Assembly (NCBI RefSeq): GCF_000428065.1
Contig: NZ_ATZF01000015.1
Span: 52,550 to 116,549 of the forward strand
Direction: 5' to 3'
DNA from: Shimazuella kribbensis DSM 45090
GTDB taxonomy: Bacteria > Bacillota > Bacilli > Thermoactinomycetales > Thermoactinomycetaceae
Length of the DNA stretch: 64,000 nucleotides
Positions within the stretch are counted from its first letter, which is position 1. Each line of letters starts with the position of its first letter. Both the position numbers and the translations under genes were made by a program. A model generated the notes under the pieces. It had not been told where the DNA came from. It made no database searches and saw nothing but the letters and a program-made list of their open reading frames with translations. Shown here piece after piece: positions 44,161-55,835 of this stretch.

Positions 44161-44210
44161 CAGCTTATCAACAGGTTATAAACAACTTATCCACAAGTTA
44201 TCCACAGAAA
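44161..44210 (+). repeat. 50-bp oriC direct repeat, copy 1
   Basis: From CAGCTTATCAACAGG to TTATCCACAGAAA, identical to 44408-44457. Each copy carries two perfect DnaA boxes two bases apart and one TTATCAACA variant. Confidence 0.97.
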
Positions 44211-44407
44211 AAAACGAAAAGTCTTTAGAAATAACTAACATCCTGTTAAAAAATACTGCTCACAAGAGATAACCATTGTCTTGGATATATTTATAATCAT
44301 GATTTGCTTAATTTTATTGTTTATAATAGAAATAAATAGGTTTTTGACACTTAATTCTATACGTGTTGTTATCTAAGGTTTTTTATAGGTTATCCACTAC
44401 TTTTCAA

Positions 44408-44457
44408 CAGCTTATCAACAGGTTATAAACAACTTATCCACAAGTTATCCACAGAAA
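44408..44457 (+). repeat. 50-bp oriC direct repeat, copy 2
   Basis: Identical to 44161-44210, offset 247 bases. Similarity extends about 20 bases upstream (GTTATCCAC...TTTTC) with mismatches. Confidence 0.97.
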
Positions 44458-44862
44458 TCAGAGGGAGTATCCTATTTTTCGTCGAATTTGTGAAATTCAG
44501 AGCGCATGTGGACAACTTTTTTTGTTTTTTTCCACAACTTATCCACTGATTATACACAGAATTACAGCCTGTGGATAAGTAGTTATCCACAGGCTGTGGG
44601 TAAGTGGATAAGTATACAAAAGTCCTTGTCATATCTAGTCTATTTTGATATTCTTATTTTGTTTTCTTCGTGGATAAGTTTTTAATATATCACAGTTGTC
44701 CACAGATTGTGGATAAGTATAGTTGTTCATAACTGCTATCACATACTATAAAGTTATCCACAGATTGTGGATAATGTGTATAACTCTGTGGAGTACTTAA
44801 AATTTACCTATCCTTATTGTGGATAACTTACTATGACATGGAAAGAAAGGAGGATACTTCTT

Positions 44863-46239
44863 ATGTATTCTGCTGATGAACTATGGCTTCATGCCTTAAA
44901 ATCTGCTTGCTCCGACGAATCGGCAGATGTGGAACAACTACTGATTCAAACCAAAGTCGTAGAGAGTCGACCTAATTTCTTACTTATCGCTGTACCTGAT
45001 TTTTTTACAAGGGATTGGCTTGTCCACCGTGCAAAAAATAAGATATTAATTGCTCTCAAAGAGATTTCAGGGATCTCCATGGAAGTTGACTTCATCTTGC
45101 ACTCTTTGGATGAAACAGATGTCGGAAAAAAGGTGGAGGCGACTGAGGATTCTAACTCTAACGAAGTAACACTGCCAGAAGTGCCATCATTGATAGAAGA
45201 GGCTCCTTCTTCTTCTCTACTAAATCCCAAATACACTTTCCAAACATTTGTTATTGGGCCTGGTAATCGATTTGCTCACGCAGCATCTTTAGCAGTAGCA
45301 GCTCAACCAGCTAATACATACAATCCACTGTTTATATACGGAGGTGTAGGGTTAGGGAAAACACATCTGATGCATGCTATTGGACATTATGTAAAGGAAC
45401 AAAATCCCGAAAGCCGAATTTGTTATATTTCTTCTGAGAAATTCACCAATGAATTTATTAATGGCATTGTAAGTGGAAATGTAGAGCCTTTCCGCAACCG
45501 ATATCGATCCATGGATGTGCTATTGATTGACGATATTCAGTTCCTTGCCAAAAAAGAAGGTACACAAGAAGAATTTTTCCACACCTTCAACACGCTTCAT
45601 GAAGCTCACAAACAAATTATTATCTCAAGTGATCGTCCACCAAAAGAAATACCATTCTTAGAAGATCGACTGAGATCTCGGTTTGAATGGGGACTTATCA
45701 CCGATGTACAACCTCCGGATTTGGAGACAAGGATTGCAATCCTTCGGAAGAAAGCCATCGCTGATAACTTAGAAGTGACGAATGAAGTTCTTTACTATAT
45801 TGCAGATCAAGTGGCGAATAATATTCGAGAATTAGAAGGTGCACTCATTCGCGTCGTTGCTTATTCTACGATGCTTAATCAAGCAATAACCATTGATCTG
45901 GCTCATGAAGCCTTAAAAAATCTAGTATCACCCAATCAGCCTAAGTTAATTGGCATTCCTGAAATACAGCAAGCTGTTGGCAATTACTATCAACTTCGAG
46001 TGGAAGATTTAAAAAGCAAAAAACGCACCAAAACGATCGCTTACCCTAGACAAATCGCCATGTATCTCTCGCGTGAATTAACAGACAGCTCCCTACCAAA
46101 AATAGGAGAAGATTTTGGTGGTCGAGATCATACTACAGTCATTCATGCCCATGAAAAAATAAGTCGACTGTTAAGTCATGATCGAGAGCTAGAGCAAGTG
46201 ATCTTGGAACTAAAAAATCGTCTCAGTCGTAACAGTTAA
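44863..46239 (+). CDS. dnaA: DnaA replication initiator
   Basis: A 458-residue initiator. Domain I ([15 protein letters not shown]...) spans about residues 1-85, the linker domain II about 86-122 (acidic), and domain III starts with [21 protein letters not shown] and has Walker [11 protein letters not shown] at 160-169 and Walker [12 protein letters not shown]. Domain IV has the box-binding signature [18 protein letters not shown] 44863 follows AAAGGAGG by eight bases; an ATG ten codons earlier has no site. DnaA boxes lie on both sides of the gene, a bipartite origin. Confidence 0.98.
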   Translation: MYSADELWLHALKSACSDESADVEQLLIQTKVVESRPNFLLIAVPDFFTRDWLVHRAKNKILIALKEISGISMEVDFILHSLDETDVGKKVEATEDSNSNEVTLPEVPSLIEEAPSSSLLNPKYTFQTFVIGPGNRFAHAASLAVAAQPANTYNPLFIYGGVGLGKTHLMHAIGHYVKEQNPESRICYISSEKFTNEFINGIVSGNVEPFRNRYRSMDVLLIDDIQFLAKKEGTQEEFFHTFNTLHEAHKQIIISSDRPPKEIPFLEDRLRSRFEWGLITDVQPPDLETRIAILRKKAIADNLEVTNEVLYYIADQVANNIRELEGALIRVVAYSTMLNQAITIDLAHEALKNLVSPNQPKLIGIPEIQQAVGNYYQLRVEDLKSKKRTKTIAYPRQIAMYLSRELTDSSLPKIGEDFGGRDHTTVIHAHEKISRLLSHDRELEQVILELKNRLSRNS

Positions 46240-46250
46240 TCACAGGCCGA

Positions 46251-46405
46251 TGTGGATACTGTGGACAACTCACCCATGCCTATACACAGCTTATCCACAA
46301 CGTGTATAGGCTTTGTTGCTTATCTCAACCCACTTATCCACAGTATCCACAAGTACTACTACTATTACTACTAATCTTTATTAAAAAATAATTAATTAAT
46401 TAATA
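46251..46405 (+). other. oriC: oriC unwinding region downstream of dnaA (incC-like)
   Basis: DnaA boxes TGTGGATAC (46251), TTATCCACA (46291, 46334) and GTATCCACA (46343) lead into seven 3-base steps TAC-TAC-TAC-TAT-TAC-TAC-TAA (46354-46374), matching the DnaA-trio element. An AT-rich duplex-unwinding stretch (AAAAAATAATTAATTAATTAATAGG, to about 46407) follows. Arrangement and order match the B. subtilis unwinding region between dnaA and dnaN. Confidence 0.92.
46278..46311 (+). terminator. Inverted repeat enclosing a DnaA box, possible dnaA terminator
   Basis: GCCTATACAC at 46278-46287 pairs perfectly with GTGTATAGGC at 46302-46311; the loop is a complete DnaA box. TTTGTTGC follows, a weak T-run. 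Confidence 0.55.
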
Positions 46406-46407
46406 GG

Positions 46408-46872
46408 ATTAGAAAAGAAAAATTGTCGGCCCTAAATTAATTCAACTCGAATAAATCAAACCTATGTGTAAGAGGCATACAAGATCAACTGAATTTATTT
46501 TTGTTTTCTCGTAAAACAGGCAAAAAATTAGGTTAAATCCCTCTTTCCAAAAAGTTTAGGAAGATAAACTATTCTCGGTAAAGCGGAAGAATGAAGAAAA
46601 AATGTAAAAACATCCTGAAATTAATTACAAAAAAAGGAGGTGAATTCCTGCTACTAATAGAACTAATGTTCCTACGGCAAAAACCAAGCCGAGTTGAATA
46701 CACCAATTTCATAAAACGAGGTTGTGTATATGTACCGTGGGCTACACGGGAATTTACGCCTGTGGAGTGTTATAGCAAACTGTAGTAGCGGATTTGTGGC
46801 AAGGCAGGACACGTAGAAACAGGAAAACTCTGGATATAGGAATATTTTCTATGTTTTCAGTAGCAGGATATC
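46408..46872 (+). other. Long dnaN upstream region
   Basis: About 465 bases from the unwinding element to dnaN. It holds AAAAAGGAGGTGAATTCC at 46631-46648, a hairpin CCGTG-GGCTA-CACGG near 46735-46750 and a moderately GC-rich block to about 46830. A 64-codon open frame here lacks a convincing start. The dnaN promoter must lie within this region. I see no supportable gene; the block may be a structured leader or a transposon relic. Confidence 0.5.
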
Positions 46873-48006
46873 ATGAAATTAAGAATCTTACAGAGTGTAT
46901 TAGTTGAGGCGGTATCACAAGTTACCAAAGCAGTATCAACCAGAACAACTATTCCAATTTTAACGGGGATCAAAGTAACAGCCGAAGAAGATCAATTAAT
47001 TCTAACAGGCAGCAATTCGGATATGACAATTGAGACAAAAATATCTAAAATAAAAGAAGACAAAGAACAACTGTTTGTGGAAAATACAGGGAGTGTAGTA
47101 GTTCCAGGTAAAATTTTTGCAGAAATCGTTCGCAAACTTCCTGGGAATGAGGTAGAGTGGATTGTTGGTGAACGAAATGGAATAACCATTCGTTCGGGAA
47201 AAGCGGAGTTTCAATTACATGGATTACCTAGCGAAGAATACCCTTCCCTTCCACAACTGTATGAAGAACAAGTATTCTCTTTGTCGGCAGATTTGCTTCG
47301 TACTCTCGTTCGCAAGACAAGTTTTGCTGTAGCTGTCAATGAAGCACGAGGTGTCTTTACAGGAGTATTGTTTCAGTTAGAAGATGGTTTACTCACCTGT
47401 GTTGCTACAGATAGCCATCGTTTATCTCGTCAGCGCACACAAGTAGAAAGTTTACCAGATCTACATCTGAAAAATGTTATTATTCCAGGCAAGAGTATGA
47501 GTGAATTAGCAAAAACATTTGCAGATGAAACAGAGTTAGTAGATCTAGTAGTTGCAGGAAATCAGTTACTTGCTAGAAATCAATACTTATCTTTTTATAC
47601 AAGATTATTAGAGGGAAGTTATCCAGATACCAATCGAGTTATTCCCCAAACAGGAGATGTAGAAGTAACCACCAAAACCAAAGAATTGTTACAATCTGTT
47701 GAGCGCGCGTCACTTATTAGCCGGGACGGCCGAGATAATGTGATAAAATGGACTGTGAGCGATAACCAAGTGCAAATCACCTCTGCTTCTCAAGAAATAG
47801 GAAGTGTAGTAGAAGAGATTAAAGCAGATGTTAAAGGTCCTTCACTCACTATTTCTTTTAATGCTCGTTACATGATAGAGGCACTCCGCACCATTGACAG
47901 TGAGGATATTCATATCCAGTTTACTGGATCCATGACACCATTCCTCATTCAACCCACTGACCGAAACGATTCACTTCACTTGATCGTGCCCATTCGAACC
48001 CGTTAA
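46873..48006 (+). CDS. dnaN: DNA polymerase III beta sliding clamp
   Basis: A 377-residue clamp made of three similar domains, normal length. Visible are MKLRILQSVLVEAVSQVTKAVSTRTTIPILTGIKV-like N-terminal strands, VVPGKIFAEIVRKLPG, GVFTGVLFQ, CVATDSHRLSRQ, IPGKSMSEL and the C-terminal GSMTPFLIQP...LIVPIRT. It tethers polymerase to DNA. The immediate upstream bases (TAGCAGGATATC) provide only a modest ribosome binding site. Confidence 0.98.
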   Translation: MKLRILQSVLVEAVSQVTKAVSTRTTIPILTGIKVTAEEDQLILTGSNSDMTIETKISKIKEDKEQLFVENTGSVVVPGKIFAEIVRKLPGNEVEWIVGERNGITIRSGKAEFQLHGLPSEEYPSLPQLYEEQVFSLSADLLRTLVRKTSFAVAVNEARGVFTGVLFQLEDGLLTCVATDSHRLSRQRTQVESLPDLHLKNVIIPGKSMSELAKTFADETELVDLVVAGNQLLARNQYLSFYTRLLEGSYPDTNRVIPQTGDVEVTTKTKELLQSVERASLISRDGRDNVIKWTVSDNQVQITSASQEIGSVVEEIKADVKGPSLTISFNARYMIEALRTIDSEDIHIQFTGSMTPFLIQPTDRNDSLHLIVPIRTR

Positions 48007-48026
48007 ACGTAAAGAAAGGAATTCAA

Positions 48027-48236
48027 ATGAAAAAGATCCCTATACATGGTGAATACATGACACTCGGGCAGTTATTAAAAGCAGCAGATGTGATTGCTAG
48101 CGGCGGCGAAGCAAAAATCTTTTTGCATTCTTATCAAGTATTAGTAAATGGTGAACCTGATGATCGAAGAGGTCGCAAGCTTTACCCAAAAGACATGGTG
48201 GAGATTGAGGGGTTTGGAAAGATACAATTGGTTTAG
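48027..48236 (+). CDS. yaaA: S4-domain RNA-binding protein YaaA (RlbA)
   Basis: A 69-residue S4-like RNA-binding protein between dnaN and recF: MTLGQLLKAADVIASGGEAKIFLHSYQVLVNGEPDDRRGRKLYPKDMVEI. Conserved position and sequence identify YaaA; implicated in 50S subunit maturation. GAAAGGA precedes the ATG by nine bases. Confidence 0.96.
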   Translation: MKKIPIHGEYMTLGQLLKAADVIASGGEAKIFLHSYQVLVNGEPDDRRGRKLYPKDMVEIEGFGKIQLV

Positions 48237-48251
48237 TGGAGGGATATTCTT

Positions 48252-49367
48252 TTGCATGTTACATCACTATACCTTCAACATTTTCGCAATATCCCTGAAC
48301 TAGATCTGAGTTGTCCAGAAGATCTTCACTTGTTTGTAGGAGAAAATGCACAAGGTAAAACAAATCTATTGGAATCCTTATATATGGTCTCTCTAGGGAA
48401 ATCTCATCGTGCGAGATCTTTACAAGAATGCATTCAATTTGGTGGGCAAACTGCAATGGTCCGGGTTAGAACACAAGGAAAAAAGCAAAAATGTAGATTA
48501 GAGTTAAAACTTCTTCCAAGAGGCAGGAAGATCAAGAAAAATGGTTTGGAAGTAGCGAGACTCAGCCAATATATCGGTACCTTACCAGTCGTGTTATTTG
48601 CTCCAGAAGATTTACAGCTAGTAAAGGGAGGCCCACAAGTCCGCCGGAAATTTTTGGATGTGGAAATTGGTCAGATTAGTCCTACTTATGTACATCATTT
48701 GACAGAGCTAAAAAATTTGTTGAAAGAACGGAATCAACTTTTAAAGAATTTGTCAAAAAATAATACTTTTCCACTTACATTTTTGGAAGTATTAGATGAG
48801 CAATTGATTGGATTATCTGTTTCTATCTGGCGAAAGCGCCTTGAATCATTAGAAAGACTACAAAAGTTTGCAGCAGAAATTCACCTTTCGATCACAAAAG
48901 GAGAAGAGCATCTTCAGATAGAATATATTCCATCTGTGCCTATTCATGCCCAAATGTCTGATCAAGAAATGCAGCAGGTGATGTTACAGGCACTTGAAAA
49001 AGTAAGAAAAAAAGAGATGATACTAGGAAACACCTTGCTAGGACCTCATCGAGATGATTTTTCTCTCCAACATAACAATTTGGATTATCATACATTTGGT
49101 TCACAAGGGCAGCAACGCACGGCTGCCCTCTCCCTAAAATTAGCTGAATTGCAACTGGTTAAAGAAACCACAGGTGACTTTCCAGTGCTATTATTGGATG
49201 ATGTGCTCTCTGAATTAGACGATTCACGAAAGACACATCTTCTCGAAACAATCCGTGGTCGTGTACAAACATTTGTTACTGCCACTGGACTAGAAGGTAT
49301 AGATTTACAAACTCAAAAACAAGCAGTTGTGTACCATGTTAAAAATGGTCATGTTACTCGCGCATGA
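48252..49367 (+). CDS. recF: RecF recombination/gap repair ATPase
   Basis: A 371-residue SMC-like ATPase with Walker A GENAQGKTN near residue 35, signature FGSQGQQRTAALSLK and Walker B PVLLLDDVLSELD. It loads RecA at gaps with RecO and RecR. TTG start with GGAGGG eight bases upstream, giving MHVTSLYLQHFRNIPEL. It lies 15 bases after yaaA. Confidence 0.97.
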   Translation: MHVTSLYLQHFRNIPELDLSCPEDLHLFVGENAQGKTNLLESLYMVSLGKSHRARSLQECIQFGGQTAMVRVRTQGKKQKCRLELKLLPRGRKIKKNGLEVARLSQYIGTLPVVLFAPEDLQLVKGGPQVRRKFLDVEIGQISPTYVHHLTELKNLLKERNQLLKNLSKNNTFPLTFLEVLDEQLIGLSVSIWRKRLESLERLQKFAAEIHLSITKGEEHLQIEYIPSVPIHAQMSDQEMQQVMLQALEKVRKKEMILGNTLLGPHRDDFSLQHNNLDYHTFGSQGQQRTAALSLKLAELQLVKETTGDFPVLLLDDVLSELDDSRKTHLLETIRGRVQTFVTATGLEGIDLQTQKQAVVYHVKNGHVTRA

Positions 49368-49382
49368 TGAGGTGATGATATT

Positions 49383-51511
<2,129 letters not shown>

Positions 51512-51560
51512 AACGTAATCGGAAATCAATCATGTCCGTTAGTTGGAGTTGATGAAACGG

Positions 51561-53993
51561 ATGGCAAATATAGATCGTGTAGAAGAAATAAATATTAGCC
51601 AAGAGATGAAGTCTTCTTTTCTTGACTATGCAATGAGTGTTATTGTTAGCCGTGCCTTACCGGATGTTCGTGATGGACTCAAACCAGTACATCGACGCAT
51701 CTTATATACTATGTATGAGCTGGGCATGACTCCGGATAAGCAGTATAAAAAATCATCGAGGGTAGTTGGTAACGTAACTGCCCAATACCATCCTCACGGT
51801 GATGTAGCCGTATATGAAGCGATGGTTCGTATGGCACAAGATTTTTCTTACCGCTATATGTTAGTCGATGGACATGGTAACTTCGGGTCTGTGGATGGTG
51901 ATCCTCCAGCAGCAATGCGTTACACGGAAGCTAAAATGGCTCCCATCACGCTGGAATTGCTAAGAGAAATCCAAAAAGATACCATCGATTTTGGTCCAAA
52001 CTATGATGGACAACAGTTAGAGCCTCTTGTATTACCTGCTCGTTTCCCTAATTTATTAGTTAACGGAGCATCAGGAATAGCTGTAGGGATGGCAACGAAT
52101 ATCCCGCCACATAACTTGCGTGAAATTATCGATGGATTATTGCTGATCATTGATCAACCAGAAACAACTGTTGAGGACTTGTTACCAATCGTGAAAGGTC
52201 CAGATTTCCCAACAGGTGGCATAATTTTAGGTTATGAAGGAATTCGCAAAGCGTTTCGTACAGGCAGAGGAAGCGTTCAAATCCGTGCGAAAACCCGAAT
52301 AGAGGAAGCCCAAAATGGCAAGATGCGAATCATAGTAGAAGAGCTTCCTTACCAAGTGAATAAGGCCAAATTAGTAGAAAAGATTGCAGATTTGGTTCGA
52401 GATAAGAAAATCGATGGAATTACGGATTTACGTGATGAATCAGACCGAAATGGGATGCGTGTCGTCATTGAACTTCGTAGAGATGTGAATCCTCGAATTA
52501 TCTTAAACAACTTGTACAAACATACAACGCTGCAGACAAGCTTTGGCGTAAATACGTTGGCACTTGTCAATGGACAACCTCGTGTACTCAATCTGCATCA
52601 AGCTCTTGTACACTACTTGGATCACCAGATCGAAGTTATTCGTCGTAGAACCCAATTTGATCTCAACAAAGCAGAAGAACGCGCTCATATACTAGAAGGT
52701 TATCGTATTGCGCTTGACCAAATTGATAAAGTTATTGCATTGATCCGGGCTTCTGCTACGACTGGGGAAGCACGAACTGGCTTGATGGAGCAGTTTGGTT
52801 TGAGTGAAAAGCAGGCACAAGCGATTTTGGATATGCGTTTGCAGCGTTTGACTGGATTAGAACGGGATAAAATTGAAAGTGAATACCAAGAATTGCAGAT
52901 TACCATTGCAGAATTACGGGCTATTCTAGCCGATGAAGCGAAGATTCGTGCGGTTGTACGCAATGAATTGGTAGAAGTAAAAGAACGGTTTGGCGATGAG
53001 AGAAGAACTTCCATCATGATAAATGTGGATAGTATTGTAGATGAAGACTTGATTCCAGAGGAAGAAGTGGCTATTCTCCTCACCCATAAAGGATATGTGA
53101 AACGTATGCCGCTTTCCACTTACCGTGCACAACGCAGAGGTGGAAAAGGTGTTACAGGAATGGGCACACGAGATGATGATTTCATCCAAACCTTGTTTGT
53201 CACCAGTTCACATAATCATATCTTGTTCTTCTCGAACAAAGGGAAAGTATATCGTTTAAAAGGTTATGAGATTCCGGAGCTTGGACGAACAGCCAAAGGC
53301 ACACCTATTATTAATCTGATCCAAATCGAGCAAAATGAACGAATTCAAGCAGTGATTCCTGTCAAACAATTTACGGACGACTTTAATCTTTTCTTTGCAA
53401 CGTCGGCTGGTGTAGTGAAAAAGACGAAGCTATCTGATTTTGAAAACATCCGTAAAAATGGGCTTTTTGCTATCAACTTGCGTGAAGGAGACGAATTGGT
53501 TAGTGTTCGTCTTACTGATGGAGAGCAAGAAGTAATAATGGGGACAAGTCTTGGTATGTCCATCCGTTTCCCAGAGTTAGATGTTCGTGAGATGGGGAGA
53601 TCAGCAACAGGCGTAAAAGGAATAACCCTAGCCGATAATGACTATGTGATTGACATGGATATCGTCATGCCAGGCAAAGACGTCATGATCGTTACGAAAA
53701 AGGGTTATGGAAAACGAACGCCAATTGGCGAATACCGTTCTCAGTCTCGAGGCGGTAAAGGGATTAAAACGCTTAATATTACCAAGAAGAATGGCCCGGT
53801 TGTCGGTCATGCCATGGTATCAGAAGAAGAAGATCTGATGATTGTTACGCAAGCAGGAGTCGTCATTAGGATGAATATTTCCGGTATATCCACACTCGGA
53901 CGATACGCACAAGGCGTACGCTTGATCAAGATGGCGAAAAATGAAGAAGTAGCGACTGTAGCTCGTGTTCAGATTACAGATGAAGAAGAGTAA
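51561..53993 (+). CDS. gyrA: DNA gyrase subunit A
   Basis: An 810-residue GyrA. The breakage-reunion domain includes the quinolone-determining region [15 protein letters not shown] and the catalytic Tyr in [10 protein letters not shown]; the C-terminal beta-pinwheel contains the GyrA box QRRGGKG. The sequence at the positions homologous to E. coli S83/D87 is [10 protein letters not shown], where Val aligns with Ser83, so check this against relatives. ATG 51561 gives [15 protein letters not shown]; in-frame starts at 51543 and 51552 are possible because the GGAG site is oddly spaced. Confidence 0.97.
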   Translation: MANIDRVEEINISQEMKSSFLDYAMSVIVSRALPDVRDGLKPVHRRILYTMYELGMTPDKQYKKSSRVVGNVTAQYHPHGDVAVYEAMVRMAQDFSYRYMLVDGHGNFGSVDGDPPAAMRYTEAKMAPITLELLREIQKDTIDFGPNYDGQQLEPLVLPARFPNLLVNGASGIAVGMATNIPPHNLREIIDGLLLIIDQPETTVEDLLPIVKGPDFPTGGIILGYEGIRKAFRTGRGSVQIRAKTRIEEAQNGKMRIIVEELPYQVNKAKLVEKIADLVRDKKIDGITDLRDESDRNGMRVVIELRRDVNPRIILNNLYKHTTLQTSFGVNTLALVNGQPRVLNLHQALVHYLDHQIEVIRRRTQFDLNKAEERAHILEGYRIALDQIDKVIALIRASATTGEARTGLMEQFGLSEKQAQAILDMRLQRLTGLERDKIESEYQELQITIAELRAILADEAKIRAVVRNELVEVKERFGDERRTSIMINVDSIVDEDLIPEEEVAILLTHKGYVKRMPLSTYRAQRRGGKGVTGMGTRDDDFIQTLFVTSSHNHILFFSNKGKVYRLKGYEIPELGRTAKGTPIINLIQIEQNERIQAVIPVKQFTDDFNLFFATSAGVVKKTKLSDFENIRKNGLFAINLREGDELVSVRLTDGEQEVIMGTSLGMSIRFPELDVREMGRSATGVKGITLADNDYVIDMDIVMPGKDVMIVTKKGYGKRTPIGEYRSQSRGGKGIKTLNITKKNGPVVGHAMVSEEEDLMIVTQAGVVIRMNISGISTLGRYAQGVRLIKMAKNEEVATVARVQITDEEE

Positions 53994-54000
53994 GTCAATC

Positions 54001-54035
54001 TCCTACCCCAAAGCGGGTAGGGGATTTTATTTTTA
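54001..54035 (+). terminator. Terminator after gyrA
   Basis: CCTACCC at 54002-54008 pairs with GGGTAGG at 54015-54021, loop CAAAGC, then GGATTTTATTTTT. Confidence 0.9.
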
Positions 54036-54104
54036 GTAAATTCGTACTATAATTGGTTTAGCCAGTAAGGCAACTTAAACTCCTAGTTTTGTGTGAGGAT
54101 GATC

Positions 54105-54428
54105 GTGAACCTAGAGGTGAATGATCTGAAAGAGCAGGCGCATTCCTGTGCCGAGAAAGCGAAGAAAACCCGTAATAGAAGAAGGGACTACGAACGGGAC
54201 AAGTGGCTCGGTTTTTCTGAGCTTGCCACATTCTATACCATCATGGTAGAAGTGGCGAAAAAATCAGTCGAGTTCACTACCGAAGTGGACAAATTGCTTC
54301 AGGAGGCATGGGCATACGCTGAAAGTGCAGAGAATCTCCTCAATAGGGATCCATTCTGTTTTGCTTTCGGATATGATGATGCCAAACTCGCAACGATGTC
54401 TGCCAGACTGGTGAGAATGGAGCTGTAA
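54105..54428 (+). CDS. Orphan protein after gyrA, unusual composition
   Basis: A 107-residue, mainly helical protein (NLEVNDLKEQAHSCAEKAKKTRNRRRDYERDKWLGFSELATFY..., then EVDKLLQEAWAYAESAENLLNRDP). I do not recognise the family. Composition is GC-richer than its neighbours, like the unit A/B genes near ychF, but I see no sequence similarity to them. GTG 54105 has TGAGG six bases upstream; an in-frame ATG at 54099 overlaps this site. It lies where Bacillus has an rRNA operon, between gyrA and yaaC, and is followed by two strong inverted repeats. Confidence 0.6.
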   Translation: MNLEVNDLKEQAHSCAEKAKKTRNRRRDYERDKWLGFSELATFYTIMVEVAKKSVEFTTEVDKLLQEAWAYAESAENLLNRDPFCFAFGYDDAKLATMSARLVRMEL

Positions 54429-54447
54429 GCCTTTTTATAACAGCTCT

Positions 54448-54489
54448 CCATCATAGGTAACCGTTTTGACCAAAGTTTACCTATGATGG
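54448..54489. repeat. 13-bp inverted repeat
   Basis: CCATCATAGGTAA pairs perfectly with TTACCTATGATGG. No T-run follows, so it may be a regulatory or element-end structure rather than a terminator. Confidence 0.7.
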
Positions 54490-54577
54490 GGTCGAATAGA
54501 GAATGGTTTTCCACATAGATCAACACTCAGACCCTAACAACGGTAAGATTAACTGTATAGATTTTTGTTGTACCACC

Positions 54578-54617
54578 ATAGTCTCCTGTCATATTTGACA
54601 GGAGACTATTTATTTGA
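54578..54617 (+). terminator. Strong hairpin terminator
   Basis: ATAGTCTCCTGTCA pairs perfectly with TGACAGGAGACTAT (14 bp, loop TATT), followed by TTATTTGATT. Confidence 0.75.
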
Positions 54618-54620
54618 TTA

Positions 54621-54648
54621 TTGCATGAAAATATTTTTAAGCTATAAT
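54621..54648 (+). promoter_or_regulatory. Sigma-A-type promoter
   Basis: TTGCAT at 54621-54626, a 16-base spacer, TATAAT at 54643-54648. It points into a 230-base GC-rich stretch without a long gene. Confidence 0.65.
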
Positions 54649-54688
54649 AGTATGGTAATAAGCACGACCCCTTTATCCAAGAGAGGTT

Positions 54689-54772
54689 ATGATGTGGGTA
54701 TCCACAGTATTCTGCTCAACAACGGAGGCACCACCGGCCGCGACATCGGATGGCCGTAATAGCAGTAGCTGA
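54689..54772 (+). CDS. Possible 27-residue Ser/Thr-rich peptide
   Basis: A short frame behind the promoter at 54621 with AGAGAGG just upstream of tandem ATG codons. The peptide is MMWVSTVFCSTT followed by a Pro/Ala/Ser/Thr-rich end. No modification enzymes lie nearby, so a processed-peptide role is not supported; a small RNA is an equally good explanation. A second overlapping frame starting at 54652 would be nearly leaderless and ends DIGWP. Confidence 0.3.
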   Translation: MMWVSTVFCSTTEAPPAATSDGRNSSS

Positions 54773-54879
54773 CTAGGGGTATAGCAAACATATTTACTTG
54801 AAAAATATTTTTCAGATATTTCCGCATTCAAGAATAGACAAATTTTGCATTACCAAATAAAATAGAGCAGTTGACACTT

Positions 54880-55803
54880 TCATTTCCAAAGCAAGTGAAA
54901 AACGAGAGATGGAAATGTGTGTTGTGCGGTAGATATTACTTGTTGGATTATCAGTTGTTCTTTCTCTGTGTCGCTGTATAATTCCCGCCATACTGGTGGA
55001 TCATACCGGCTTAGCATACTCAGAGAAAAAAATAAGCCATAGTAGGTCAATATTTCTGGCAGTGGTTCCACCAAAGTATGGGTAGTGTTGATCCAAAGAT
55101 AGAGTTTCCCTCGTTTACACTTACGAAACCAAGGATGCTGCAATACATCACCCGAACATTTTAGGGTAATATATTGTTCAGTAAGAGAATCCAAAGTGAA
55201 AAGGCAAACGTGGTTTTTTTTATTTAAACGATTTACAAAAGCTTCTATTGGGATGCATAATTGATCCAATAGCGCAGTTGGACAAATTATCTTCTCATTT
55301 GTGAAAGCTAGTTCCCAGTAATATGTTTTTTGTTTTAATAGGACCGATATTTCTTGTAAGTCAGGAAGAAAGGAACATAACGATCCCAATTTAAATCGTT
55401 CTCCAGCTGCGACAGGGTGATGAAATAGCTGACTTAAATAAGGGAAAAATCCATCTTTCTGAACTCGTATTTCATCATGGAAGAAGCGATAGGGCTCTTT
55501 TTTTCGTTTCGGACTTGTTAATCCATGTTGTAATACTGCTGTACTTTGAGGGTAACCAGGGTCCAAACAAAGAGCTAATGCTTTTAATAGGCTCATCATA
55601 CCGTAATAGAGTAAAAGAGATTGAGACCAGTAATCGCTTTTTTCAGCAGTATGAAACAAAGCCATCCCTTGCTTCATATATGATGTAAACGCGTGTACAT
55701 TTCGGTAAGCAAGTGTTTTGGCTTCCGATTCTGGATATTTTTTTATTAGGAAATCGCGTGCAGTGGATTCATTTTTTAATATTTCATATGCAGAAAAATC
55801 CAT
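54880..55803 (-). CDS. yaaC: YaaC-like protein
   Basis: A 307-residue protein at the conserved yaaC position next to guaB. Typical features are AYEILKNESTARDFLIKKYP, LLLYYGMMSLLKALALCLDP, HGLTSPKRKKEPYRFFHDEIRVQKDGFFPYLS and MLSRYDPPVWRELYS. Function unknown. The ATG at 55803 follows TCGGAGGAA by seven bases; a start 14 codons upstream lacks a site. Divergent from guaB across a DnaA-box cluster. Confidence 0.93.
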   Translation of the reverse strand: MDFSAYEILKNESTARDFLIKKYPESEAKTLAYRNVHAFTSYMKQGMALFHTAEKSDYWSQSLLLYYGMMSLLKALALCLDPGYPQSTAVLQHGLTSPKRKKEPYRFFHDEIRVQKDGFFPYLSQLFHHPVAAGERFKLGSLCSFLPDLQEISVLLKQKTYYWELAFTNEKIICPTALLDQLCIPIEAFVNRLNKKNHVCLFTLDSLTEQYITLKCSGDVLQHPWFRKCKRGKLYLWINTTHTLVEPLPEILTYYGLFFSLSMLSRYDPPVWRELYSDTEKEQLIIQQVISTAQHTFPSLVFHLLWK

Positions 55804-55835
55804 AATTCCTCCGAAAAAAATGACGTATACGTGAC

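Larger units (their letters stand above)
44143..44826. other. oriC: oriC, DnaA-box array upstream of dnaA (incAB-like)
   Basis: At least ten perfect 9-mers TTATCCACA or TGTGGATAA occur (44187, 44198, 44434, 44445, 44570, 44583, 44708, 44754, 44766, 44818), plus near matches (44143, 44165, 44539, 44550, 44595, 44670), in both orientations. The region lies between rpmH and dnaA, as in Bacillales oriC, and also contains the dnaA promoter, implying DnaA autoregulation. It contains a perfect 50-bp direct repeat. Confidence 0.96.

Noticed and set aside
46591..46785. A 64-codon frame upstream of dnaN
   Set aside because: The strong Shine-Dalgarno lies inside the frame and not before its start; more likely a leader or relic.
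54565..54759. A 64-codon frame ending DIGWP
   Set aside because: Its start lies upstream of the promoter and inside the terminator hairpin; only a leaderless version from 54652 could be real.
53994..54880. rRNA operon or tRNA-Ile/Ala after gyrA
   Set aside because: Expected from B. subtilis, but no rRNA-like sequence or tRNA is present here.
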